A stretch of 48,307 bases of DNA from Bacteroidales bacterium (GCA_017443265.1 JAFSOU010000101.1:1-48307), one strand, 5' to 3'. Counted from the first letter of the stretch, positions 1 to 7,801 are shown. The notes: generated by a model not told the origin, from the letters alone. Translations and numbers: made by a program.

Positions 1-2
1 CC

Positions 3-272
3 GAATGGATACCCACAGCCTTCACGCCGGGACGCGACATCAACCGCACCTTCGGACTGCAGAACAACATCAAGGCGCAGGATTTCACAATGACAATATA
101 CAACCGCTGGGGACTGAAAGTGTTCGAAACCAACGACCAGAACGACCACTGGGACGGCACCTACAAAGGCAAGGAATGCTCACCCGGAAGCTACGTGTGG
201 ATAATAACCTACCGACAGTTCGACGGCACCGACATGGTGAAGAAAAAAGGCACCGTGATGCTGTTGGAATAA
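3..272 (+). CDS. T9SS type B sorting domain (gliding motility-associated C-terminal domain), 3' end of a gene
   Basis: The reading frame is open from the window edge, so only the last 89 residues are present. They begin with WIPTAFTPGRDINRTF, a version of the (P)NAFTPNGDGxND motif that opens CHU_C / type B T9SS C-terminal domains. They continue with TIYNRWGLKVFET, a glycine-serine type turn and PGSYVWIITY, and end in a short basic stretch and a hydrophobic tail. In this family the domain directs a large exported protein through the type IX secretion system to the cell surface or medium. The passenger domain lies outside the window, so the protein's own activity cannot be stated. The frame ends at a strong bidirectional hairpin terminator. 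Confidence 0.88.
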   Translation, partial: EWIPTAFTPGRDINRTFGLQNNIKAQDFTMTIYNRWGLKVFETNDQNDHWDGTYKGKECSPGSYVWIITYRQFDGTDMVKKKGTVMLLE

Positions 273-296
273 AAAACAAAAAAAAGAATATGACAT

Positions 297-326
297 ACGG
301 CGACAAAAAAATGTCGCCGTTTTTTA
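297..326. terminator. Bidirectional intrinsic terminator between convergent genes
   Basis: A perfect 8-bp stem, ACGGCGAC (297-304) with GTCGCCGT (313-320), has an A-rich loop. It is followed by T-runs on the plus strand and by A-runs upstream that become T-runs on the minus strand. It sits between the stop of the T9SS-domain gene and the stop of rsgA and can serve both. Confidence 0.85.
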
Positions 327-1259
327 TTTCTTCCAATCCTCTATATCCATCTCCTCGCCATGCAGGATGTTAAGATAGTTCTCATATCTGAAATCGGATA
401 TAAGTCCTTGCTCTACAGCCTGTTTTACGGCACAGCCCGGTTCATGCTCGTGGGTACAGTTGGCAAAACGGCAATCGTGAAGCACCTCCCTCATTTCGGG
501 AAAGAAATGCGACACCTCCTCTTTTGTAAAATCAACCATTCCGAACTCCTTGATGCCTGGAGTGTCGATAATAAAACCCGTTCCAAAAGGGAATAATTCG
601 GCAAAAGTGGTGGTATGTTTCCCTTTCATGTTGAACAACGACACATCGCCAACCTTCAGTCCCAATCCAGGCTGCAAGGCATTGAGCAGTGCCGACTTGC
701 CCACCCCCGAATGGCCGGCAAACAATGTAGTTTTGCCCTCCAGAAGCGTTTTCAAAGAGCCGAGGTTGGTCCCTTTGGCTGCCGAAACGCCGATGCAAGT
801 GTACCCTGCCTTTTGGTAAACCTCGAACAGACTATCCTGATACTCCTGCAACTCGTCGTCGTACAAGTCGGTCTTGTTGAAAACCAACACACAAGGCACG
901 TGATAGGCTTCGGCGGTAACCAAAAAACGGTCGATAAAACCAGTGGAAGTGCGTGGAAATCCAATAGTTGCCACCAAACATGCCTGGTCGAGGTTGGCGG
1001 CTATGATGTGCGTCTGTTTCGACAGCTTGGTGGAACGGCGTATGATGCAGTTGCGACGTTCTTCCACTGCGGTAATAAGTCCTGTCCCGTCGGTGGACTG
1101 AAGTTCGAATTCTACAAAGTCGCCCACAGCAATGGGGTTGGTGCTTTTTATGCCTTTGATTCGAAAATTGCCCCGCAGACGACAGTCGATAACTTCGGCG
1201 CTGGCAGTCCGCACTTTATACCATTTTCCTGTTGTTTTTACGACAAGGCCCTTATTCAT
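324..1259 (-). CDS. rsgA: Ribosome small subunit-dependent GTPase A
   Basis: RsgA is a circularly permuted GTPase that checks and releases late 30S ribosomal subunits in the cytoplasm. The 311-residue protein has the family layout: an N-terminal OB fold (about 1-70), then G4 NKTD (128-131), G1 GHSGVGKS (182-189) and G3 DTPG (232-235) in permuted order. A C-terminal zinc motif follows, with C263, C268, H270 and C276 spaced Cx4CxHx5C. Length and all motifs are normal. The ATG start at 1259 lies 7 bases after the M16 peptidase stop, so it is the last gene of a minus-strand HAD phosphatase / M16 peptidase / rsgA operon. Confidence 0.97.
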   Translation of the reverse strand: MNKGLVVKTTGKWYKVRTASAEVIDCRLRGNFRIKGIKSTNPIAVGDFVEFELQSTDGTGLITAVEERRNCIIRRSTKLSKQTHIIAANLDQACLVATIGFPRTSTGFIDRFLVTAEAYHVPCVLVFNKTDLYDDELQEYQDSLFEVYQKAGYTCIGVSAAKGTNLGSLKTLLEGKTTLFAGHSGVGKSALLNALQPGLGLKVGDVSLFNMKGKHTTTFAELFPFGTGFIIDTPGIKEFGMVDFTKEEVSHFFPEMREVLHDCRFANCTHEHEPGCAVKQAVEQGLISDFRYENYLNILHGEEMDIEDWKK

Positions 1260-1265
1260 AGTAAT

Positions 1266-2495
1266 TTAGTTGTAGTAAAGCCTGCTAAAACTGTCGGGCA
1301 AAAGAATCTCGTTGGCGGCTTCGAGCACCTGCAACGGGCTAATGCTGTCAATCTCGGCCGAAATCTCCTCTATGGTGTCCACATGGTCGTAAACAAGGTA
1401 ACTCTTGCCTATCGACTGCATCTCGTTGAGAGACTGATCGTTGTTGATAGCCATCTGCCCTATCAGCTGCATTTTGGCCAAATGTAGCTGCGTGGTGCCG
1501 AGAGTCGTTTTACGAAGCTTTTCCAACTCCCTAAAAACCAACTCTATAATCTTTTCCTTGAAATCCGGATGGGTGGCCATATAGATATAAAAGATGCCAG
1601 TGTCGCTGAAAAGGGAGTACTGTGTTTCAATATTGTAGCACAAACCATATTTCTCTCGTATTGCCACATTGAGTCGCGAGTTCATTGCCGGGCCGCCCAA
1701 AATGTTGTTTATCAGGGTGAAGACAATCCTTTTCTCGTCGAAACTGCTGTATGCCGGACAGCCGAGCAGTGCGTGCACCTGATGTCCGTGCTTGTTGCGC
1801 GATACCACGAAAGTGTTGGTGGCGGAAACAGCCTCGCGTCTGTTCGACGACACTGTGGCCTCCTGCAAGCCGAAATATTTTTCGCACAAGTTTATCACCT
1901 TACCAAAATCCACATTCCCCACAATGGAGATGACCATTTTGTCTGTGGTGTAGTTTTTTTTCATAAAAGTGTGCAGCGAGGCCGAATTGTACTTGCGTAT
2001 ATTTCGTGGAGTGCCTAGTATGTTGTGGGCAAGACTGTGTTTGCCGAAGTATAGTTCTTCGAAATCGTCGAAAATAAGTTCCGACGGGGTGTCCTTGTAG
2101 GAGTTTATCTCGTCGATAATCACTTCCGACTCCTTCACCAGTTCCTTTGCAGGGAAAGTGGAGTGGAAAAGCACATCGGCAAAAAGCTCCATACAACGCT
2201 CCAGATATTGTGTTAGCGCCGAAGCATAGATGCAGGTCTCCTCCTTGGTGGTATAGGCGTTGAGTTCGCCGCCCACGCCGTCGATACGGTTGAGTATATG
2301 GAAAGCTTTGCGTTTTTCGGTGCCTTTGAAAATGGCATGTTCGATGAAATGCGCCAGTCCCTCCTCGTTTTTAGTTTCGTCGCGCGAGCCCACATTGATA
2401 TAAACCCCGCTATGCACCACAGGCGAATAGTTGCGGCGGAAAACAATGCGTATCCCGTTTTTCAATCGATGGTACTGATAGTTCTCGGAGTTCAC
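1266..2495 (-). CDS. M16 family zinc metallopeptidase (insulinase-like)
   Basis: This is a single-module M16 peptidase of about 409 residues, the size of bacterial processing-peptidase-like proteins. The inverted zinc motif HFIEH is followed by the third ligand, a glutamate 76 residues after the last histidine (in VIIDEINSYKD), so the enzyme should be active. The M16 C-terminal domain (about residues 170-345) follows. The longest frame opens with an ATG at 2543, but that would overlap the upstream gene by 37 bases and add a non-conserved lead. The GTG at 2495, 11 bases after the upstream stop, gives the usual start just before the NYQYHRLKNGIRIV strand, so I prefer it. The peptide substrate is unknown. 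Confidence 0.92.
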   Translation of the reverse strand: MNSENYQYHRLKNGIRIVFRRNYSPVVHSGVYINVGSRDETKNEEGLAHFIEHAIFKGTEKRKAFHILNRIDGVGGELNAYTTKEETCIYASALTQYLERCMELFADVLFHSTFPAKELVKESEVIIDEINSYKDTPSELIFDDFEELYFGKHSLAHNILGTPRNIRKYNSASLHTFMKKNYTTDKMVISIVGNVDFGKVINLCEKYFGLQEATVSSNRREAVSATNTFVVSRNKHGHQVHALLGCPAYSSFDEKRIVFTLINNILGGPAMNSRLNVAIREKYGLCYNIETQYSLFSDTGIFYIYMATHPDFKEKIIELVFRELEKLRKTTLGTTQLHLAKMQLIGQMAINNDQSLNEMQSIGKSYLVYDHVDTIEEISAEIDSISPLQVLEAANEILLPDSFSRLYYN

Positions 2496-2506
2496 GTGCT
2501 GTGGGT

Positions 2507-3151
2507 TTATTGTATCACACCTTCGGCAAAGGTGAGGTTGCAACGGAATAGCTCTTCCAATTTTTTGTCCTTGGGCATAAGATATGTATGCAACCCCAAC
2601 GATTTGGCAGTCTGTATGTTGGCAGGATTATCGTCGATAAAAACCGTTTCGTCGGGGTTAAGGCCGTTTTCGTCGATAATCAGCTGGAAACCGTCGGGTT
2701 TTGGCTTGCGGGTATGCATCAGCTGCGAGAAATAAGCCTTGCAGAACGACACTTCGAATGGGTTGAAACCATATTTCTGAGTCTCCTCGGCCATAAAACG
2801 GTCGTAGTTTATCTGGTTGGTGTTGCTAAAAAGGAAGGTGTTGAACTTGATACGCAGTCCGCCGAGCAGCTGCCAACGGATTTTTGGTATCTCTATCAGT
2901 ATGGCGTTCCATGAATCGTCGATTTGTGTGTCGGTGAGCGGTATTGGTGATATGCTACGGATATAGTCGCGAAACTCTGCAGGTGTTATCAAGCCTTCCT
3001 CAAACTGGTCGATCATGGGTGTCTGCGACATCTTGGTGTAGTATTGCTCAAAATCCTGGAGTCCGTATGTGCGGAAACGGTCGGCAATATTTTCGTATCT
3101 AATGTCGTATATTACGCCACCCAAGTCGAATATTATATTTTTGATTTCCAT
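2507..3151 (-). CDS. HAD superfamily (subfamily IA, YihX-like) phosphatase
   Basis: A 214-residue haloacid dehalogenase-type hydrolase. Motif I is FDLGGVIYD with nucleophile D9. The usual second aspartate is replaced by glycine (D-x-G), as in YihX-type sugar phosphatases. Motif II is SNT (109-111), motif III is the lysine in RKPKPDGF (about 149) and motif IV is IDDN (172-175). The helical cap between motifs I and II is of normal size. It is probably a cytoplasmic small-molecule phosphatase, but the substrate cannot be read. It is the first gene of the operon with the M16 peptidase and rsgA, and its ATG is about 45 bases downstream of a promoter-like TATTTTTG box. Confidence 0.9.
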   Translation of the reverse strand: MEIKNIIFDLGGVIYDIRYENIADRFRTYGLQDFEQYYTKMSQTPMIDQFEEGLITPAEFRDYIRSISPIPLTDTQIDDSWNAILIEIPKIRWQLLGGLRIKFNTFLFSNTNQINYDRFMAEETQKYGFNPFEVSFCKAYFSQLMHTRKPKPDGFQLIIDENGLNPDETVFIDDNPANIQTAKSLGLHTYLMPKDKKLEELFRCNLTFAEGVIQ

Positions 3152-3198
3152 ACATTTACCTATGAATTACACAAAAAAATATTTTGGTTTTGGAGTTG

Positions 3199-3230
3199 CA
3201 AAAATACTCATTTTTTGCCGAAAAAGCAAA
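3199..3230 (-). promoter_or_regulatory. Bacteroidota-type promoter for the HAD/M16/rsgA operon
   Basis: On the minus strand TTTG (3227-3230) is followed after 20 bases by TATTTTTG (3199-3206). This matches the phylum consensus TTTG-N19/20-TAnnTTTG, and the ATG of the HAD gene is 48 bases downstream. Confidence 0.6.
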
Positions 3231-3261
3231 TACTCATCCCGCTATTGCCTTGCCCATGGCA

Positions 3262-4143
3262 CTACTGGTTGAATTTGTCGAGAACCATCTGGGCGTAGGT
3301 CTTGGAGACAGGAAGGTCGGAGATGTCCTTGTCGTCGAGTTCGATAAAGAGTCCTGTTTTTTCTTTTTTTAGCACTTTCACTTTCTTGAAATTGACGATA
3401 TAGGAGCGGTGGCAGCGCACAAGGTCGGCGGAGAAATCCATCGTTTCGATGTTTTTCAACGAGTTGCGAAGTATGAATTTTGTTATCCTGTCCTTATTTT
3501 GATAGCAGATATTCACATAGTTGTCGGCCGCCTCGATGTAATATAGGTTTTCGATGTTCACCGACAGTTTAAGATTGCCTTTGTCGTCGTTGAAAAGCAG
3601 TTGCGGATTCTTATCGTCGGTTTCGGCGGTGATGCCATGCCGTTTGCGGAAACGCTCTATATACAAATCCTTGGCCATAAGCTCGAAATACATTGTGGAG
3701 ATGATGTAAGGCACTGTGAGTATCGACACGCAGTATGTAAGGGTGTCGCCGATAATGCCGAAATAACCTATCTTACAGTTATACACGACCTTGCCCACAA
3801 GCCATGCGTACAGATTGCAGAACATAGCAATGGCTATTATTTCCACCACCACCCATGCCACATAAGTGCCGTACCTGACAGGCTCGCGCTTTACGCAGAC
3901 AAAATGCAGTATCATCCTACTGATAAGCAGTACAACAAGTCCGATGGCAGAAACTATGGCCGTGTGTGCGGCAAACACCTCTTTGGTTTTTATAGCTTCA
4001 AATTTACCCGATCCGTAGGGCGAGAAGATAAGTATAAAAGTAAAGGCAAATACAACCACAAACGCTATGAATAGCAGACTGTTAGTTATCTTGGTAAGAT
4101 TTATTGGTATCCTTTTTCTCATATAATAATGAATATTGCCCAC
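3262..4143 (-). CDS. Membrane-anchored LytTR-family DNA-binding protein
   Basis: A 293-residue protein with about four hydrophobic segments (roughly residues 22-42, 58-82, 92-117 and 128-152), then a linker and a C-terminal LytTR domain (about 195-293). The LytTR domain is recognised from NLYYIEAADNYVNIC, the ILRNSLKNIE helix and RCHRSYIVNFKKV. LytTR domains bind direct repeats upstream of target genes. Here there is no receiver domain, so the input is probably sensed by the membrane part, as in other Bacteroidota MHYT/7TM-LytTR proteins. It stands alone on the minus strand. An internal ATG seven codons in is an equally possible start. Targets are unknown. Confidence 0.9.
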   Translation of the reverse strand: MGNIHYYMRKRIPINLTKITNSLLFIAFVVVFAFTFILIFSPYGSGKFEAIKTKEVFAAHTAIVSAIGLVVLLISRMILHFVCVKREPVRYGTYVAWVVVEIIAIAMFCNLYAWLVGKVVYNCKIGYFGIIGDTLTYCVSILTVPYIISTMYFELMAKDLYIERFRKRHGITAETDDKNPQLLFNDDKGNLKLSVNIENLYYIEAADNYVNICYQNKDRITKFILRNSLKNIETMDFSADLVRCHRSYIVNFKKVKVLKKEKTGLFIELDDKDISDLPVSKTYAQMVLDKFNQ

Positions 4144-4477
4144 ATAAAACGTTTTTTAGTCCCAAAAATTGCATTTTAAACATATTTTTTTTGTGGGGTG
4201 AAATTTTTGGAACAAAAAACGCGATATTTTCACCCCATATTTTGAATTTTTACCCCGTATTTCGACTTTTTACGTATTGAGACAGACTTAAATACCATAT
4301 TTTTCACCACAGCAATCTTTCTTGGTATCTTTGCAACGCAAAAAAAATAATTTTGCGCAAAAACATAATGATTTATATAAAAACACACATACGGAACTTA
4401 TCAATTTCACACACTTCTTTTTTGCAGTGTGCGAAAAAATGTGTATTTTTGCAAAATAACAACAAAACAACAGCCCA
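4144..4477. other. AT-rich intergenic region with promoter elements
   Basis: This gap of about 330 bases between divergent genes holds no credible coding frame. It contains runs of A and T and repeated TTTTNACCCCNNATTTTGAA-like words near 4225-4265. It has two plus-strand TAnnTTTG boxes, TATCTTTG at 4326-4333 and TATTTTTG at 4444-4451. Confidence 0.6.
4421..4451 (+). promoter_or_regulatory. Promoter of the acyltransferase gene
   Basis: TTTG (4421-4424), exactly 19 bases, then TATTTTTG (4444-4451): a perfect match to the Bacteroidota primary sigma consensus. The coding start lies 27 bases downstream. Confidence 0.8.
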
Positions 4478-5845
4478 ATGATAAGTTTCGAAAACATAAA
4501 CAAGCCCGATTGGAGATATAATCTCCTTTACTCGTATGTGCACCTGATGCACAACTATATCTATTACCGCAAATATTACATACTTAACCGCGAGCGGATT
4601 CCCAAAGGCAAACCCGTGGTGGCTATAAGCAACCACCAGAACGGCCTTACCGACGCCCTCGGCATTCTCTTCGGATTCAGCAAGGACGGCCGGCATCCTG
4701 TATTTATAGCCCGTGCCGACATTTTTAAACGCGAGATTGCCGCCAAAGCATTGCGATTTCTGAACATCATGCCCGCATTCAGGGCTATGGACGTAGGCAC
4801 CGCCGGCGTGGGCGAAAACGAGGCGATATTCAACCGCTCGGCCCAGGTGCTGACAGAAAACGGCGTAATAGCCCTTTTCCCGGAGGCAGGACACCAGAAC
4901 TGCCACACCCTCGGCACTTTCAAAAAAGGATTCGCACGAATAGCCTTCAGAGCCGCCGAGATGATGGACTTTAAAGAGCCTGTGTACATACAGCCGATGT
5001 CCAACCACTACGACAACTATTTCTCCGTTCAGGGCCGACTGGTTATAACTTTCGGCGAACCGTTCGAATTCACCGACCTCTACGAGCTGTACAAAACACA
5101 GCCGCACCGCGCCGAGAAACTGCTCGCCGACCGCGCCCGCGTCGTTGTGGACGAACTAATGCTCAACATCAAAGACTTGGAGCATTACGAAGAATACGAG
5201 ATGCTCTGCTCCATATACGGACGCGAATTGCTTAAAGACGAAGGCAAGAAATGGAGCTACTTCCCCAACCAACTGCACGCCAGCCAAAAGGTTGTAAAAA
5301 TGCTCGACAACTGCCGCGAAAACGACCCCGACACTTTCGACGACATAATGAAAATCACCCACCGCTACTGTCACTCGTTGGATAAGATGCACCTCCGCGA
5401 CTGGGTTTTCGCACAAAAGCTTTCTACTCCAGGATTCCTGCTGCGTCTGCTGCTGTGCATAATACTAACGCCGATAGTTATAGCCTGCTGGGCTATAAAC
5501 ATAGTGCCTTTCAGCATGTCGTCGTTTATCACACGGAAAATAAAGGATTATATGCTCCACTCGTCGTTCCATTTCGCAGTGGGATTTCTGGTGGCATACC
5601 CGCTGTGGTTTATCATTTCCGGCATTGTGCTCGGTGCCGTGACCGGGATATGGTGGCTGCTGCCAATATATATGGTAGTGCTGCCGCTGTCGCTGCTCGT
5701 ATATCTGCGCAGCAAAGTGATGATTAAAAAGGTGTACAACCGCGTGCGCCGTTTCAGGCTGTGGTTTCGTGGCAACCGCTACTACGCCGAGGCCGTGGAG
5801 ACACGCCAGAATATCATCAAAAAATTCTCACTTATCAGAAAATAG
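4478..5845 (+). CDS. Membrane glycerol-phosphate-type acyltransferase (PlsC/LPLAT family)
   Basis: A 455-residue protein of the lysophospholipid acyltransferase superfamily. Acyltransferase block I is SNHQNGLTDAL (51-61), with the HQN-x3-D spacing common in Bacteroidota homologues. Block II is FIARADIFKR (76-85) and block III is FPEAGH (134-139). The C-terminal third has hydrophobic segments at about 322-345 and 363-410, so the protein should be fixed in the inner membrane with its active site on the cytoplasmic side. The likely role is acylation of a glycerol-3-phosphate or lyso-lipid in phospholipid synthesis, but the exact acceptor is not evident. It is monocistronic, with its own promoter and a terminator 22 bases after the stop. 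Confidence 0.88.
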   Translation: MISFENINKPDWRYNLLYSYVHLMHNYIYYRKYYILNRERIPKGKPVVAISNHQNGLTDALGILFGFSKDGRHPVFIARADIFKREIAAKALRFLNIMPAFRAMDVGTAGVGENEAIFNRSAQVLTENGVIALFPEAGHQNCHTLGTFKKGFARIAFRAAEMMDFKEPVYIQPMSNHYDNYFSVQGRLVITFGEPFEFTDLYELYKTQPHRAEKLLADRARVVVDELMLNIKDLEHYEEYEMLCSIYGRELLKDEGKKWSYFPNQLHASQKVVKMLDNCRENDPDTFDDIMKITHRYCHSLDKMHLRDWVFAQKLSTPGFLLRLLLCIILTPIVIACWAINIVPFSMSSFITRKIKDYMLHSSFHFAVGFLVAYPLWFIISGIVLGAVTGIWWLLPIYMVVLPLSLLVYLRSKVMIKKVYNRVRRFRLWFRGNRYYAEAVETRQNIIKKFSLIRK

Positions 5846-5867
5846 TTTTTTTATGAATATTGCGTAA

Positions 5868-5899
5868 AATGGTGGAGGAGAAATTCTCCACCATTTTTT
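5868..5899 (+). terminator. Intrinsic terminator after the acyltransferase gene
   Basis: A 10-bp stem, AATGGTGGAG (5868-5877) with CTCCACCATT (5886-5895), is followed by a run of T. Confidence 0.88.
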
Positions 5900-6157
5900 T
5901 CTTCAGTGTTGCGATGAGGTAATGCAACCTGACAAGTGGGCAAAAACGATGTGAGATAATGCGGAATTGTTAGTTGGTTGGAGAGTTTTCGGTTTCGGAG
6001 TTGGGAGAGAAGATATCTTATTATATTGTCAGATAATTGATTAGCTCCACTAAAGCACTTTTTTTTCTCAAAATTATTCAAATTAAATTATTTATTTTGA
6101 ATAATACAAAATGAATAATTTTGTATTATATTGATATTTAGCGAAATAGAGATGGTA

Positions 6158-6187
6158 ATAACCGTGTGAAATCCCACTTTTTTTTGT
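6158..6187 (+). repeat. Degenerate fragment related to the 189-bp direct repeats
   Basis: The bases CCGTGTGAAATCCCACTTT within this span match, with about four changes in 28, the beginning of repeats A (7351) and B (9058), which read CGTGCGGAATCTCAC followed by a T-run. Similarity stops after the T-run. Confidence 0.4.
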
Positions 6188-6271
6188 GAAAAAACGACCT
6201 TTTTTGCCATGTTTTGTTTCTTCCGAAATCTCCTTTTTGTGAGACTTTGGTTTTAGCGACAAAAAAAAATT

Positions 6272-6303
6272 TTTGGCAAAACCAATTATTTGTCGTAACT
6301 TTG
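6272..6303 (+). promoter_or_regulatory. Promoter of structured RNA element, copy 1
   Basis: TTTG (6272-6275) and TAACTTTG (6296-6303) are separated by 20 bases, fitting the Bacteroidota consensus. Copy 2 of the element has the same arrangement at the same distance. Confidence 0.65.
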
Positions 6304-6309
6304 CAGGCG

Positions 6310-6500
6310 ATTTCAATGGAAATCACGAAGCGTTATGCTCGTTCTTGTAATCGGAAATGTGAGATGATTCCAGATTATAATGCAAGACGGTATAATAGTT
6401 CGCGCATTTTTGCGTGGGCTGTTATTTCACATCTTCATTATAAGGTGAATCTCACAAACTCCGATTAATGGATGCGGTTTACGGTGCCACGCTTCTTTTT
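6310..6500 (+). ncRNA. Structured RNA element, copy 1 (leader or standalone ncRNA)
   Basis: Shared with copy 2 at 28422 by sequence blocks and by fold. Closing helix P1 is GAAGCGT (6327-6333) with ACGCTTC (6489-6495). Helix P2a is TAATCGGA (6348-6355) with TCCGATTA (6460-6467). P2b is TGTGAGAT (6358-6365) with ATCTCACA (6449-6456). Hairpin P3 is ATAATAG (6392-6398) with CTGTTAT (6419-6425), then a TT/GG internal loop, then CGCGCA (6401-6406) with TGCGTG (6411-6416). A small TCAC/GTGA hairpin lies between P3 and P2. P1 is followed by a run of T (6496-6501), which could end the transcript. The next gene starts 76 bases later with no second promoter, so the RNA may be its leader. I cannot assign it to a named RNA family; a Bacteroidales-specific family is possible. 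Confidence 0.65.
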
Positions 6501-6571
6501 TATACAATCCGCTCAATCCGGCACTGTTAGAGCAATAAAAGTTGCGCCCGGCACGAATTAGGGTTACAATT

Positions 6572-6955
6572 ATGGAAGGAATGTATGTTGATTTGAACGC
6601 ATTGAGGATAACCTTGGATTCCTCTGTAAAACACATTTCAAAAACAGCATGTATGGCATTATCGGGTTCCATTGAAAATGGTCTTTTGCTTTCACGCAAC
6701 CCCGATGCTACAATCGTTATATACAACGATAGAATCGATTTTGGTAAATGTTTGGAACCAGAACTCGCTACGGTTTCTGGACGCTTAGGATTCATACCTA
6801 ATTTCTTTAAAGAGTACGGGAATATTGTATATCGTTTTGGGTCAAATTTAAAGTGTTCATTTTTTGGAAAAACCATAGATTATACCGGAATGTTTCCACC
6901 GACTTCTCCTGACAATTACGACATCTATCAACTTTTATATCCGAAATTTGCATGA
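6572..6955 (+). CDS. Orphan AT-rich protein 1 downstream of RNA element copy 1
   Basis: A 128-residue protein starting MEGMYVDLNALRIT; a second ATG three codons in is also possible. I do not recognise a family. It has no signal peptide or membrane segment. It looks like a compact alpha/beta protein with hydrophobic strands such as ATIVIYNDRI, and an aromatic, proline-rich end (FPPTSPDNYDIYQLLYP). Base composition is clearly lower in G+C than acyltransferase or htpG, which suggests recent acquisition. Its stop overlaps the start of the next gene by four bases (ATGA), so the pair is translationally coupled. A toxin/immunity or antitoxin-type pair would fit the layout, but nothing in the sequence proves it. 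Confidence 0.7.
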   Translation: MEGMYVDLNALRITLDSSVKHISKTACMALSGSIENGLLLSRNPDATIVIYNDRIDFGKCLEPELATVSGRLGFIPNFFKEYGNIVYRFGSNLKCSFFGKTIDYTGMFPPTSPDNYDIYQLLYPKFA

Positions 6956-7260
6956 TTAAACTAGAAAAAACTTTAGGCGTTCGTGGCGTAGCAAACGACA
7001 TAACTATTTTTAGAATTCAGGAAATAATAGCAATAGAGAAAGAAAGGATGGGATTTGTTGGGAAGGTGGTTATTGACACTGAAAAAATATCCTTTTATAA
7101 GTTTGGTTTAAAGTTAGGAATATGTAGGTTCGCTCCGAATGGTTTGGTTGTGAATGAGGAAGGAATAGTAAGGCACGCTGGTATAGATGTACCGGTTATT
7201 TATGACAAGGAATTACTAAGGGGCTTATATACATTGTTTGGAAAATCCTGTCCGTTATAG
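6952..7260 (+). CDS. Orphan AT-rich protein 2, coupled to the preceding gene
   Basis: A 102-residue protein beginning MIKLEKTLGVRGVANDIT. No family is recognised. It alternates charged helices (EIIAIEKERMGF) and short strands (GKVVIDTEKISFYKFG), has no export signal and no transmembrane segment. The start codon lies inside the stop of the upstream gene (ATGA overlap), and a strong terminator follows 30 bases after its stop, so the two orphans form a closed two-gene unit behind the structured RNA. Low G+C, like its partner. Confidence 0.7.
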   Translation: MIKLEKTLGVRGVANDITIFRIQEIIAIEKERMGFVGKVVIDTEKISFYKFGLKLGICRFAPNGLVVNEEGIVRHAGIDVPVIYDKELLRGLYTLFGKSCPL

Positions 7261-7290
7261 AATGCCACATTAAGTTGAAAAAACGACTCT

Positions 7291-7327
7291 AACTCCCCGC
7301 TCCTTCCATCAAGCGGGGAGTTTTTTA
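7291..7327 (+). terminator. Intrinsic terminator after the two orphan genes
   Basis: An 11-bp stem, AACTCCCCGCT (7291-7301) with AGCGGGGAGTT (7312-7322), is followed by Ts. Confidence 0.9.
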
Positions 7328-7350
7328 GGTTTTAGCGAGCGTTCCGATTA

Positions 7351-7539
7351 CCATAAACGTGCGGAATCTCACTTTTTTTTCGACTTTTCGCTGGTTTACG
7401 GTAATCAAAAAAACGAAAATGTTGTTATATTTTCTGAGATTAGGTATAAAAATAGAATTACAGAAAAATAAAACACTGTTTTATGCTTTAATTTTTCTGA
7501 AACCACTCTGCTGGCTTAATATCTTTTTCGTGCTTTTCG
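7351..7539 (+). repeat. 189-bp direct repeat, copy A (left of the ATPase gene)
   Basis: Aligned by eye without gaps to 9058-9246, with about five mismatches in 189 bases. The left part contains an inverted repeat: GATTACCATAAACG (7347-7360) is nearly complementary to GTTTACGGTAATC (7394-7406). The rest is AT-rich. A short open frame runs through both copies, but I do not regard it as a gene. Copy A continues through 31 extra bases (7540-7570) into the motif AAAAAAGTCGTTACG (7571-7585); copy B joins that motif directly. Confidence 0.9.
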
Positions 7540-7798
7540 TTGTTCATATTCTCGGATAAGTTGTATTACGAAAAAAGTCGTTACGAAAAATTTCGTAGTA
7601 AAGAAATCCCTTTGTAAATAGGGAATTGAGAGGGGTAAGAAAAGAATAAAGAAAGGTTTTAGTGCCAAAAAAATAAAAAGCACATCTGAAGCACTATCGG
7701 TTATGACAATTTGTGGCATATTTGTTTTTTTTGAACACACTGATTTTCGGCATGTTGCAAAGTAAGTACAAAATTATTTCTTCGGTATTAAAAAAAAT
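7540..7798. other. Non-coding stretch between repeat A and the ATPase promoter
   Basis: AT-rich. It contains a near copy (7564-7610) of the ATPase 5' untranslated motif, TTACG...AAGTCGTTACG...CGTAGT, that is not followed by a gene. No coding frame is supported. Confidence 0.5.
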
Positions 7799-7801
7799 GT
7801 G

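Larger units (their letters stand above)
5900..6308. other. AT-rich non-coding start of accessory island 1
   Basis: No supported gene. The stretch is rich in A/T runs. It holds a degenerate copy (6158-6187) of the motif that begins the 189-bp repeats further right, followed by the promoter of the structured RNA. Confidence 0.55.

Noticed and set aside
2496..2543. ATG start at 2543 for the M16 peptidase
   Set aside because: It overlaps the upstream HAD gene by 37 bases and adds a cysteine/histidine-rich lead not expected in the family; the GTG at 2495 fits better.
6214..6468. An 84-codon plus-strand frame across RNA element copy 1
   Set aside because: It runs through the promoter and the paired RNA arms, has no counterpart in copy 2, and its composition does not look like protein.
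7359..7559. A 66-codon hydrophobic frame in repeat A, with a related 81-codon frame in repeat B (9048-9293)
   Set aside because: The frame is kept between the repeats only because they are 97% identical. At least two of the few differences change residues (T to I, L to F), the ends differ, and the region has inverted repeats typical of non-coding DNA. A small membrane peptide cannot be fully excluded.
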